In this document: piece after piece, positions 6,144 through 13,974 of the stretch
Numbering within the stretch: the stretch's first letter is position 1
Layout of the letters: each line of letters opens with the position of its first letter
Assembly (NCBI GenBank): GCA_022708585.1
Contig: JAKIYJ010000011.1
Location: 1-14,849 of the forward strand
DNA length: 14,849 nt
From: Bacteroidota bacterium
GTDB taxonomy: Bacteria > Bacteroidota > Bacteroidia > Bacteroidales > JAKIYJ01
Reading direction: 5' to 3'
Program-made: the position numbers and the translations under genes
Notes under the pieces: model-generated
Told to the model about the DNA's origin: nothing
Database searches by the model: none
What the model saw: the letters and a program-made list of their open reading frames with translations, nothing else

Positions 6144-9100
6144 ATGCTGTTAAAAAAACTCTGTCAGTATCTTATGTTTTTAGGGATATGTTTGATCATA
6201 TCCTTGCCTCTTAATTCACAGTTTTACAATGGTTCTCAAATGTTTTTCGGTAAAAACAGAGTACAATATGAAGACAGGTTCTGGTCTTATTTTAGATACC
6301 CTGTTTTTAATGTTTATTATACTTTAAATGGAAAGAATCTGGCAATATTTACTGCTCGTTATGCTCAAGAACAAATTCCTCTTTTAGAAAAAAAACTGGA
6401 TTATTCTTTAAATAATAATATTCAGTTTATAGTTTTTAATAATCTTTCTGATTTAAAGCAAAGCAATATTGGTTTGATAAGTCAGGAACAATATAATATT
6501 GGAGGTATTACTCATATTGTAGGTACAAAAATTTTTCTTTACTATAATGGTGATCATCGTGATTTTGAAAGACAAATAAGAGCAGGTATAACACAGATAT
6601 TGTTAGAAGAAATGCTTTATGGACAAAGTATTACTTCTATGATAAAGAATACAACTTTGTTGGCTTTACCTGAATGGTATATTCAGGGATTGGTATCTTA
6701 TATATCTGATGAATATAATGAAGAAGTTGAAAATAATGTTTTAGATGGTATTTTATCGGGTAGATACGAGAAATTTAACAATCTTACAGGTCGGGATGCT
6801 GTTTATGCCGGTCATTCTATATGGAACTATATTGCCTATAAATATGGCGAAAACAAATTGTCTGATATTATTTATATGACTAAAATCAGTAGAAGTGTTG
6901 AAAGTGGTTTTCTCTTCGTATTAGGCATCTCTTTTAAATCCCTGCTCAATGATTGGATAAATCATTATGATAAATTATATTATGACGATAATCGTGAAAG
7001 AACAATGCCAGATGTTCAGCCTGTGGCAAAACGCACAAAAAAAGTACAGGTTTACTCAAATGTAAAGTTAAGCAATGATGGTAATTATGCTGCATGGACA
7101 ACAAATGATATTGGTCGTTATAAAGTATGGATATATGATATAAATAAAAACAAAACTCGCCCTATACTTAGATATGGTTATAGACTGGATGATAAAACAG
7201 ACTTGACTTTCCCAATACTTGCCTGGCATCCGTCGAGTAAAATATTAAGTATTATTCTTGAAAGAAAAAATAAAATATATTTGTATTACTATACTCTTGA
7301 AACTAAAAAATTTAATAAAATAAGACTGTTTGATTTTGAAAAAATACTTGATTTTTCTTATTCAGATGATGGGAGACTAATAGTATTATCCGGAGTGCAA
7401 AATGGACAGACGGATATTTTTGTGTTTAATCCAGCTTCGCAAACTTATGAACAAATTACAAAAGATTTATGGGATGATATTAACCCTCGTTTTGTGTCAG
7501 GTTCTTCTGAAATTATTTTTTGCAGTAATAGAATTAATGATACTGTAATATTTCAAAATGATAATTTTATTGCCGAACAGGATAAATTACCCTTTTCTCC
7601 TTATACCGATGTTTTTGTTTATAATTACAAAACTAAAAATCCTGTTTTGAGAAGACTCACTCAAACAGCCGAAGCCAATGAATGTTATCCTTCTACATAT
7701 AATAAAAATTATTTTTCTTATTTATCAAATGAAAATGGAATTTATAATCAGTATCTGGGCCGTTTTGACAGTACCGTGGCTTTTATTGATACTGTTATTC
7801 ATTACAGATATTTTAGTGTTACTGCACCTGTTACAGATTTTAAACGAAATATTATTGAACAGGATATTAATCCAAAAACTGGTAAGGTATCTTATATCAT
7901 TTTTCATAATGGTAAATATAAAATCTATATTGATACTATAGAAAATGTTAATACTTTTAAAAAAATAAAACTTAAAGAATCACCCGCTGTTAAATTTAAA
8001 AATGAAATAAAAAGAAAAAATCTTTTAAAGGATTCATTAACCGAAGAAAAATTTGCTTTAAAACAATCACATAAAAGATTTGAATTAGTTAAGCAAGACA
8101 AAATACCAAAAGATACTAACAAGATAAATATAGATAATTACTTGTTTGGAAAACCTCCCAATGATAATGTTTTCGGGAATGATTCGGTTAAAATCAATCT
8201 GAATGTTAAAAATAACAATGATATTCTAAAAAAGTTAAATACCGGTCATTTTAAGGTTCATAAAGCCCGAAACTATGATGTTGAATATATGATAAATCAG
8301 ATGATTAGTCAAATAGATTTTAGCTTTCTTAATAATACTTATCAACCTTTTTCGGGTGGAGGCTTCCCTATTTATATCAATGCAGGTTTCAATGTTTTCT
8401 TTTCTGTTGGAATCACCGATTTACTCGAAGATTATAGATTGACTGGCGGTGTTCGATTGTCAGGTACTCTTGATAATAATGAATATTTTCTTGGCTATGA
8501 AAATTTGAAGAGACGACTTGATCAACAGGTTGTTTTTCATAGAAAGGTAACTAATGACGCCAGCGATTTTTTGGTTATTAAAGATTTTACTCACGAAGTG
8601 CATTACATTTTAAAATATCCTTTTGATGAGGTCATTGCTGTTAAAAGTACAGTATTATTGCGTAATGACAAAAGAGTATATTTGTCGACCGATGATAACA
8701 ATTTGAAAAAACCTGATATAATAAGTAACTGGTTTGGAGCCAAAGCCGAATTGATATATGATAATACACGTGAAAAAGGATTAAATCTTTTTAATGGTAC
8801 AAGATCCAAGTTTTTTGCTGAATATTACAAGCAGTTTGAAGAAGGCAACAGCAGTATGTATATATTGGGGATTGATTTTAGAAATTATTTGAAAATTCAT
8901 AAATCATTTATCTGGGCAAACAGATTCGCTGCCAGTACCTCGTTCGGGCCCAGAAAACTTATTTATTATATGGGTGGGGTAGACAATTGGCTATTCCCTA
9001 AATTTAATACTGCAATAAACATATCTACAGAAAACAATTATGCTTATCAAACTCTTGCAACAAATATGAGAGGGTTTCATCAGAACATTAGAAATGGTAA

Positions 9101-9458
9101 TAATTTCGCAGTCATTAACAGTGAATTACGCTTGCCTGTTTTTAAGTATTTTTCTGATAAACCTTTGAAATCTGATTTTTTAGAAAATTTTCAAATTATA
9201 TGTTTTGGTGATATTGGTACTGCCTGGACTGGAAGTTCCCCATACTCGGATAATAATTCCCTTTTTACTCAGGTAATTGAAGACGGTTCCATAAAAATTA
9301 CATTAAAGAACCAAAAAGAACCAATTGTAGGTGGCTTTGGAGTAGGATTAAGAAGTAGAATACTTGGATACTTTCTCAGAGCCGATTGGGCCTGGGGTGT
9401 TGAAGATAGAACCGTATTGCCTTCCGTATTTTATTTATCTCTAAGTCTTGATTTTTAA
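6144..9458 (+). CDS. Large secreted TolB-like beta-propeller / outer-membrane beta-barrel protein
   Basis: A 1104-aa envelope protein. Residues 1-25 are a signal peptide (basic MLLKK, hydrophobic core, cleavage near LPLNS/Q). Residues about 35-290 resemble the gluzincin 'peptidase MA-like' fold, with the conserved LPEWYIQGLVSYI (P176, E177, W178), but the helix where HExxH would be reads QILLEEMLYG (151-160), so zinc-protease activity is unlikely. Residues about 300-620 contain TolB/WD40-like beta-propeller blades (for example VKLSNDGNYAAWTT and FSYSDDGRLIVLSG). A charged Lys/Asn-rich linker follows (about 625-725). Residues about 730-1104 form a BamA-like outer-membrane barrel with alternating beta strands, ending in the C-terminal signal FYLSLSLDF with terminal Phe. 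The role is not established; an envelope assembly or transport function is inferred. The next gene begins nine bases after its stop, so they form an operon. Confidence 0.8.
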   Translation: MLLKKLCQYLMFLGICLIISLPLNSQFYNGSQMFFGKNRVQYEDRFWSYFRYPVFNVYYTLNGKNLAIFTARYAQEQIPLLEKKLDYSLNNNIQFIVFNNLSDLKQSNIGLISQEQYNIGGITHIVGTKIFLYYNGDHRDFERQIRAGITQILLEEMLYGQSITSMIKNTTLLALPEWYIQGLVSYISDEYNEEVENNVLDGILSGRYEKFNNLTGRDAVYAGHSIWNYIAYKYGENKLSDIIYMTKISRSVESGFLFVLGISFKSLLNDWINHYDKLYYDDNRERTMPDVQPVAKRTKKVQVYSNVKLSNDGNYAAWTTNDIGRYKVWIYDINKNKTRPILRYGYRLDDKTDLTFPILAWHPSSKILSIILERKNKIYLYYYTLETKKFNKIRLFDFEKILDFSYSDDGRLIVLSGVQNGQTDIFVFNPASQTYEQITKDLWDDINPRFVSGSSEIIFCSNRINDTVIFQNDNFIAEQDKLPFSPYTDVFVYNYKTKNPVLRRLTQTAEANECYPSTYNKNYFSYLSNENGIYNQYLGRFDSTVAFIDTVIHYRYFSVTAPVTDFKRNIIEQDINPKTGKVSYIIFHNGKYKIYIDTIENVNTFKKIKLKESPAVKFKNEIKRKNLLKDSLTEEKFALKQSHKRFELVKQDKIPKDTNKINIDNYLFGKPPNDNVFGNDSVKINLNVKNNNDILKKLNTGHFKVHKARNYDVEYMINQMISQIDFSFLNNTYQPFSGGGFPIYINAGFNVFFSVGITDLLEDYRLTGGVRLSGTLDNNEYFLGYENLKRRLDQQVVFHRKVTNDASDFLVIKDFTHEVHYILKYPFDEVIAVKSTVLLRNDKRVYLSTDDNNLKKPDIISNWFGAKAELIYDNTREKGLNLFNGTRSKFFAEYYKQFEEGNSSMYILGIDFRNYLKIHKSFIWANRFAASTSFGPRKLIYYMGGVDNWLFPKFNTAINISTENNYAYQTLATNMRGFHQNIRNGNNFAVINSELRLPVFKYFSDKPLKSDFLENFQIICFGDIGTAWTGSSPYSDNNSLFTQVIEDGSIKITLKNQKEPIVGGFGVGLRSRILGYFLRADWAWGVEDRTVLPSVFYLSLSLDF

Positions 9459-9467
9459 AAAATTTTT

Positions 9468-10661
9468 ATGGAAAATATACTGGATAATATAAGAAATTTA
9501 TCTTTTGAACTGTATGAACAAATAAAGGCAATAAGAAGAGAAATACACAAATTTCCAGAACTTGCCTATGATGAATATAAAACTTCCGAACTTATATGTA
9601 ATGTGTTATCAGATAATGATATTGAATTTGTTAAAGGCATTGCAGGCACCGGGGTCGTTGCATTAATAAGAGGGCAGGAAGAACAACAAAAATGTATTGC
9701 CATTAGAGCTGATATGGATGCTTTACCTGTACAGGAAGAAAATGAAGTTGAATATAAATCACTTGTTCCAGGAGTTATGCATGCTTGTGGACATGATGCA
9801 CATATTGCTTCTGCACTTGGTACTGCTATAATTCTAAATCAATTAAAACAATATATTAAAGGCATTGTCAAAATTATTTTTCAGCCTGCCGAAGAAAAAT
9901 TACCTGGTGGTGCATTAAATATGATAAATAAAGGCATTTTACAAAATCCTGCCCCTGCATCTGTTATCGCACAACACGTTTTACCAGAGTTACCAACAGG
10001 AAAAATAGGTATAAGAAGTGGTAATTTTATGGCATCTGCTGATGAAATTTATATTACCGTTAAAGGAAAAGGAGGACATGGAGCTATGCCTCATCTTATA
10101 ACTGATAATGTTTTAATAACTTCATATATTGTGGTGGCTTTACAGCATATAATAAGCCGTAAAAATAATCCTTTTATTCCTTCTGTCCTTAGTTTCGGTA
10201 GAATACAAGCCGATGGGCAAACTAATATTATTCCCGATAAAGTTGAAATCAGTGGTACTTTTAGAACCTTTGATGAAAAATGGAGATATATAGCTCATTC
10301 TTGTATCGTAAATACAGCACAAAAAATAGCCGACAGTATGTCGGCTTATTGTGAAGTAAATGTTGTGAAAGGCTATCCTCCCGTTTATAATAATATTGAA
10401 CTTTCAAATAGAATAAAAAACTATGCAGAGGAATATGTGGGAACTGAAAATGTTGTGGATGTTGAAATGAGAATGACTTCTGACGATTTTGCCTTTTATG
10501 GTATAGAAAAGCCCTCGTGTTATTACAGACTTGGTACAGCTAATTATGATAAAGGAATTACCGCAGGATTACATACGCCATATTTTGATATTGATGAAAA
10601 AAGCCTTATAACCGGAATGGGATTTATGGCATGGGTAATATTTAATGAGCTAAAAAGATAA
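9468..10661 (+). CDS. M20-family amidohydrolase (N-acyl-amino-acid / hippurate hydrolase type)
   Basis: A 397-aa cytoplasmic metallohydrolase of the M20D amidohydrolase group, which removes acyl or similar groups from N-acylated amino acids. Metal and catalytic motifs are complete: RADMDALPVQE (80-90), HACGHDAH with C107 and H109, FQPAEE with E142/E143, QH with H170, and a C-terminal GLHTPYFDID segment carrying the last histidine. A lid/dimerisation domain occupies about residues 185-300 (KGKGGHGAMPH). The length is typical. There is no signal peptide, so it acts in the cytoplasm. It starts nine bases after the outer-membrane protein gene and is cotranscribed with it; whether this reflects a shared pathway is unclear. 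The exact substrate cannot be told from sequence. An 8-bp perfect hairpin (10328-10346) lies within the coding sequence. Confidence 0.92.
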   Translation: MENILDNIRNLSFELYEQIKAIRREIHKFPELAYDEYKTSELICNVLSDNDIEFVKGIAGTGVVALIRGQEEQQKCIAIRADMDALPVQEENEVEYKSLVPGVMHACGHDAHIASALGTAIILNQLKQYIKGIVKIIFQPAEEKLPGGALNMINKGILQNPAPASVIAQHVLPELPTGKIGIRSGNFMASADEIYITVKGKGGHGAMPHLITDNVLITSYIVVALQHIISRKNNPFIPSVLSFGRIQADGQTNIIPDKVEISGTFRTFDEKWRYIAHSCIVNTAQKIADSMSAYCEVNVVKGYPPVYNNIELSNRIKNYAEEYVGTENVVDVEMRMTSDDFAFYGIEKPSCYYRLGTANYDKGITAGLHTPYFDIDEKSLITGMGFMAWVIFNELKR

Positions 10662-10670
10662 TAAAGAATT

Positions 10671-10900
10671 GCTCTATTTTATAAAATTGTTGTAATTATG
10701 CATAATACATTAAGTTCATAAAGTTCATAAAGTTATTGGTATTATGAAAATAGAGAGGTTTGAGAGTAGTTTTATCAAATCATTTACACAGCGGTGATTT
10801 TTCTTTTCACACTTTTCTTTGCCTGGTAGTTGCATCCTCGTTACAAACGAGAATGAGAAAGTGCCAAATTTTTTTAACAACATTATTTTAAAATAGAGCC
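10671..10900. mobile_element. Composite repeat element, copy 1, with perfect 10-bp terminal inverted repeats
   Basis: Bounded by GCTCTATTTT (10671-10680) and its exact reverse complement AAAATAGAGC (10890-10899), about 230 bp in all. It contains an exact 23-base reverse complement (10690-10712) of 13438-13460, a tandem 9-mer, and the right module 10813-10900, which aligns closely with 13344-13437 apart from a 6-base indel and scattered transitions. A hairpin centred on CTCGTT-ACA-AACGAG (10837-10851, extendable to 10833-10855) is kept in both copies. It starts nine bases after the amidohydrolase stop codon. There is no coding capacity, so it is either a non-autonomous element or a decayed insertion-sequence end. 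Confidence 0.6.
10712..10735 (+). repeat. Short tandem repeat of AAGTTCATA
   Basis: Two exact copies of the 9-mer (10712-10720, 10721-10729) and a partial third (from 10730). It lies at the position equivalent to the CATAAAGT-containing left module of the other copies and may be a diverged, locally amplified form of it. Confidence 0.7.
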
Positions 10901-10945
10901 AAAATATTCAATTTTCAATAATGCTATTGTTGTTATATTTTAAAT

Positions 10946-10953
10946 TACTTTTG
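10946..10953 (+). promoter_or_regulatory. Candidate -7 promoter box of yidC
   Basis: TACTTTTG matches TAnnTTTG. A TTG lies at 10927-10929, spaced 16 bases, a little shorter than usual. The predicted leader to the ATG at 11013 is about 55 nt. This would give yidC its own promoter downstream of the repeat. Confidence 0.4.
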
Positions 10954-11012
10954 CAAACAAAATATTTTTTTAAATATTATTCAATATAAAGAATTAATAT
11001 AAACACAGGTAA

Positions 11013-12947
11013 ATGGATAAAAATACAATTAGTGGTCTGGTATTGATTTTTGCCAGATTAATTGGTTCAAGTTATTTTTTTAAACCATCAAAAGAAAGTT
11101 TACGAAAGCAGGATTCTTTAAAAGCAGTTCATCAAATATCTGATTCTATTTCAAAAAATGATATTAAAACTTTAGCAATTGATTCTTCTGTAAACCATTC
11201 TTCACAAATTGCTTCTACTCAGAAAAAAGATACAAGTATTGTAAAAAAAGATACAAAAACTGTTTTAAATAATTATTCAGAAGTTTATGGTGTTTTTTCA
11301 CTTTCAGCCAGAGGAGAACAAAAATATTTTTATATTGAAAATGATAATTTTATATTGACAATTTCTTCCAAAGGTGGACGGATAATTTCTGTTTTATTAA
11401 AACATTTTCTTACATGGGACAAAAAACCTGTTATTCTGTTTGATGAAAAACATTCAAATTTTGGTTTCACTTTTACTTCGGGCAATAGAGTTATATATAC
11501 CGATGATCTTTTTTTTGAACCTTTTGCTAATTATAATATAATAGACACAATTAAGGTTAAAGGTATGGATTCATTGAATTTTGCAATGAGGCTGTATCCC
11601 GATGCCAATGATTCAATAAAGGATTCATTAAAATACATAGAATTTTCATATAATATAAAAGGAGATAAATATCTTTTAGATTTTACTGCCTCATTTAATA
11701 ATATGGGGGGTATTATCCCTAACAATATAGGTTATTTAAATCTGGATTGGAAAGCCAAATTGAAACGGCAGGAAAAAAATCGTGAAGCCGAAAAAAACGC
11801 TACAACAATTTATTATAAATATTATGATGGAGATGTAGATTATTTAAGTGAAACTCGCGATAAAAATGAAAAATTATCTACTCCTGTCCATTGGATATCT
11901 TTTAAACAGCAGTTTTTTGCTTCTACAATAATTGCAAAAACAAATTTTATTACAAATGCTGATATTAGTGTTACATCGGAACCGAATACATCGCAGGAGT
12001 ATTTAAGAAATATGAATGCTTCAATGGATATGGCTTTTAATGCCCAAGAAAATAAACAGGTGTATGATTTTAATTTATATTTTGGTCCTAATAAATATAA
12101 AACATTACGTAAACTTGACCTTGACCTGGAACGTCAAATCCCTCTCGGCTGGAGCTTCAGACCTTTATCATGGATTAACCAATTTATTGTTATCCCTGTT
12201 TTTAACTTACTCGAAGGATTTAATATTCATTATGGAATTATTATCCTTATTCTTACTATTTTGCTTAAAATAATTCTTTTCCCTATTGCATACAGAACCT
12301 ATATGTCTTCTGCCAAAATGAGAGTGCTTAAGCCAGAAATTGATGAAATAAATAAAAGATACCCGAAACCAGAAGATGCAATGAAAAAGCAACAGGCTAT
12401 AATGAACCTTTATAAAAAAGCCGGTGTAAATCCTATGTCAGGTTGTATCCCATTGCTTTTGCAAATGCCTATCTTAATTGCATTTTATCGATTTTTCCCT
12501 GCTTCTATCGAATTAAGACAACAAAAGTTCTTATGGGCAACTGACCTTTCTTCCTATGATTCTATTTTAAACCTCCCTTTCAATATTCCTTTATATGGAG
12601 ACCATGTGAGTTTGTTTTGCTTGCTTATGACAATATCTACATTGGTTTATACAAAAATTAATAATGATATGATGGCAGGGAGCCAGCAAATGCCAGGGAT
12701 GAAAGCTATGTCTTATATAATGCCAATTATGTTCCTGGGTATTTTTAACAATTTCGCTGCTGGATTAAATTATTACTATCTCCTGGCTAATTTATTTACT
12801 TTTATTCAAATGTTTGCTTTTAGAAAATTTATTAATGAAGATAAAATTCATAAAAAAATTCAGGAAAATAGGGCTAAACCCGTTAAAAAATCAAATTTTC
12901 AAAAACGACTTGAAGAATTGGCAAAACAACAACAAGTTAAAAGATAA
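11013..12947 (+). CDS. yidC: Membrane protein insertase YidC
   Basis: A 644-aa inner-membrane insertase that inserts and folds membrane proteins alone or with SecYEG. The order is: N-terminal MDKNTISGLVLIF membrane anchor (about residues 4-22), a linker, the large periplasmic beta-supersandwich domain (about 85-370), then the conserved five-helix core. The core contains the hydrophilic-groove arginine R428 in FPIAYRTYMSSAKM, the cytoplasmic hairpin with MKKQQAIMNLYKKAGVNP, the helix GCIPLLLQMPILIAFYRFFP, and GLNYYYLLANLFTFIQ in the last helix. A Lys/Arg-rich C-terminal tail (KKSNFQKRLEELAKQQQVKR) can contact ribosomes. The length is normal for the long Gram-negative form. The start is the standard Bacteroidota MD(K/R)NT sequence. 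An arginine (R15) lies inside the first anchor. The gene stands alone between two repeat-rich gaps. Confidence 0.96.
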   Translation: MDKNTISGLVLIFARLIGSSYFFKPSKESLRKQDSLKAVHQISDSISKNDIKTLAIDSSVNHSSQIASTQKKDTSIVKKDTKTVLNNYSEVYGVFSLSARGEQKYFYIENDNFILTISSKGGRIISVLLKHFLTWDKKPVILFDEKHSNFGFTFTSGNRVIYTDDLFFEPFANYNIIDTIKVKGMDSLNFAMRLYPDANDSIKDSLKYIEFSYNIKGDKYLLDFTASFNNMGGIIPNNIGYLNLDWKAKLKRQEKNREAEKNATTIYYKYYDGDVDYLSETRDKNEKLSTPVHWISFKQQFFASTIIAKTNFITNADISVTSEPNTSQEYLRNMNASMDMAFNAQENKQVYDFNLYFGPNKYKTLRKLDLDLERQIPLGWSFRPLSWINQFIVIPVFNLLEGFNIHYGIIILILTILLKIILFPIAYRTYMSSAKMRVLKPEIDEINKRYPKPEDAMKKQQAIMNLYKKAGVNPMSGCIPLLLQMPILIAFYRFFPASIELRQQKFLWATDLSSYDSILNLPFNIPLYGDHVSLFCLLMTISTLVYTKINNDMMAGSQQMPGMKAMSYIMPIMFLGIFNNFAAGLNYYYLLANLFTFIQMFAFRKFINEDKIHKKIQENRAKPVKKSNFQKRLEELAKQQQVKR

Positions 12948-13022
12948 ATAAGAGGTATTCCTTTTTGAGAAAATATGATTTATTTACAATTTACCTTACT
13001 TAAATATGATTTGAACAAACTA

Positions 13023-13167
13023 ATTGAGTCTGCTCCTGAAAATTTATAAAATTTATTGTAATTAAATTTATCTATATTTTATGTTGATATATCTATGTTA
13101 TTTATTAATTCATTTTTGATGAAAAAATAATTCAAGATAAAAATGATTTTTTGGAAGCAGGCTAAAT
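13023..13167. mobile_element. MITE-like element, copy 2 (145 bp)
   Basis: The left end ATTGAGTCTGCTCCTGAAAA (13023-13042) and the reverse complement of 13146-13167 agree at about 15 of 20 positions. The interior is AT-rich and non-coding. In opposite orientation it aligns with the element at 5693-5835; the best core is 22 identical bases (13059-13080). It lies 75 bases after the yidC stop, again on the 3' side of a gene. Confidence 0.55.
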
Positions 13168-13228
13168 TATATATATATGTACTTATTTATAAAGGACCTT
13201 TCTGAAAAATATCATAATAAATACATCT

Positions 13229-13460
13229 TAATGTATTATGCATAATTAGTGTCTGTCCATAAAGTCAAGAGTTTGTTTCAGAATGTTCGAGTTCGAGGTT
13301 TCGATAGCCTGAAAATCGGGAGTGTACTAAAGTAGGCAAAAAATTTTCTTTGCCTGGCAGTTACATCTTCGTCACAAACGAGGACGAGAAGGCACCAAAT
13401 TTTTTTAACAACATTATTTTGAATTTAAAATAGAGCCTAATGTATTATGCATAATTACAA
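13229..13460 (+). mobile_element. Composite repeat element, copy 2, flanked by 20-bp direct repeats
   Basis: An exact 20-base sequence with a palindromic core (TTATGCATAA) occurs at 13229-13248 and 13438-13457, framing 189 bp. Inside are the left module (13241-13276, 34/36 to 5869-5904), a duplicated GTTCGAG block (13285-13297), a small hairpin AGGCAAA/TTTGCCT (13334-13355), and the right module (13344-13437) shared with 10813-10900. No transposase frame is present. Confidence 0.6.
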
Positions 13461-13490
13461 TAATTTTTAGAATAAAGCCTATATTATTAA

Positions 13491-13521
13491 TAATGTCAGA
13501 ATGTCATTAATTATGACATTA
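13491..13521. promoter_or_regulatory. Inverted-repeat possible operator upstream of groESL
   Basis: AATGTCAT (13500-13507) and ATGACATT (13513-13520) are perfect inverted repeats separated by five bases. A further direct half-site TAATGTC (13491-13497) precedes them. It lies about 130 bp before groES and does not resemble the CIRCE heat-shock operator (TTAGCACTC-N9-GAGTGCTAA). The regulator is unknown; a chance palindrome in AT-rich DNA cannot be excluded. Confidence 0.35.
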
Positions 13522-13592
13522 TTTTACAAGTATAAGAAATTTTGTCTTTTTTTTTTATAAAAAATTGTAATGGCATAATTAATGAAAAATAA

Positions 13593-13622
13593 TTGTGCAA
13601 AAATTTTTTAAAAATATTATTG
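13593..13622 (+). promoter_or_regulatory. Candidate groESL promoter (TTG-N19-TATTATTG)
   Basis: TTG at 13593-13595 and TATTATTG at 13615-13622 are separated by 19 bases, the usual Bacteroidota -33/-7 spacing; the -7 box has one mismatch to TAnnTTTG. The leader to the groES ATG would be about 20 nt. Confidence 0.4.
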
Positions 13623-13648
13623 TCAAACTTTTAAAATGTTAAAAAATT

Positions 13649-13930
13649 ATGGTAAAGTTAAACATCAAACCCCTGGCCGATAGAGTTATAGTTGAACCTT
13701 CGGCAGCAGAAGAAAAAACTGCGGGTGGAATCATTATCCCCGATACTGCAAAAGAAAAACCACAAAAAGGAGTAATTGTGGCAGCAGGCAATGGTAAAAA
13801 AGATGAACCTATGACTGTTAAACCTGGCGACAAGGTTCTATATGGTAAATATGCAGGTACTGAAATTACTATTGAGGGTAAGGATTATCTTATTATGCGT
13901 GAGTCAGATATAGTCGCAATTATTGAATAA
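13649..13930 (+). CDS. groES: Co-chaperonin GroES (Hsp10)
   Basis: A 93-aa protein forming the heptameric lid of the GroEL folding chamber. It begins MVKLNIKPLADRVIVEP, carries the mobile GroEL-contact loop EEKTAGGIIIPDTAKEKPQKG (about residues 21-41) and the conserved GDKVLYGKYAGTE and DYLIMRESDIVAI. The length is normal for a bacterial GroES. groEL follows after 44 bases in the standard operon order. Codons and composition are slightly less AT-rich than the surrounding gap, as expected for a highly expressed gene. Confidence 0.98.
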   Translation: MVKLNIKPLADRVIVEPSAAEEKTAGGIIIPDTAKEKPQKGVIVAAGNGKKDEPMTVKPGDKVLYGKYAGTEITIEGKDYLIMRESDIVAIIE

Positions 13931-13974
13931 TAAAATTATAAAAAAATTATAAAACTTAAAAAATCATTAAAACT

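Larger units (their letters stand above)
10662..11012. other. 351-bp non-coding gap before yidC
   Basis: No gene found. Most of it (10671-10900) is one copy of the composite repeat. The remainder is AT-rich DNA with a candidate yidC promoter (10946-10953) and an untranslated leader. Confidence 0.7.
12948..13648. other. 701-bp non-coding gap before groES
   Basis: The longest gap in the window and without a credible gene. It holds a MITE-like copy (13023-13167), the second composite-repeat copy (13229-13460), an inverted-repeat possible operator (13491-13521) and a candidate groES promoter (13593-13622). An 11-base direct repeat (12971-12981 and 13002-13012) follows the yidC stop. Confidence 0.7.

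Noticed and set aside
10662..11012. tRNA or small RNA gene in the gap before yidC
   Set aside because: No cloverleaf or T-loop consensus was found; the one strong hairpin belongs to the dispersed repeat.
12971..13012. 11-bp direct repeat AAATATGATTT after yidC
   Set aside because: Short, AT-rich and without other structure, so a chance origin is likely.
13249..13437. Remnant transposase reading frame in the composite repeat
   Set aside because: All frames are broken by stops within short distances and no transposase motif is recognisable.
13229..13460. CRISPR array, because of repeated 20-base units
   Set aside because: There are only two copies in the same orientation, 189 bp apart, with no regular spacers and no cas genes.
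13480..13648. CIRCE heat-shock operator before groES
   Set aside because: No TTAGCACTC-N9-GAGTGCTAA or close variant is present; the palindrome there is of a different sequence.
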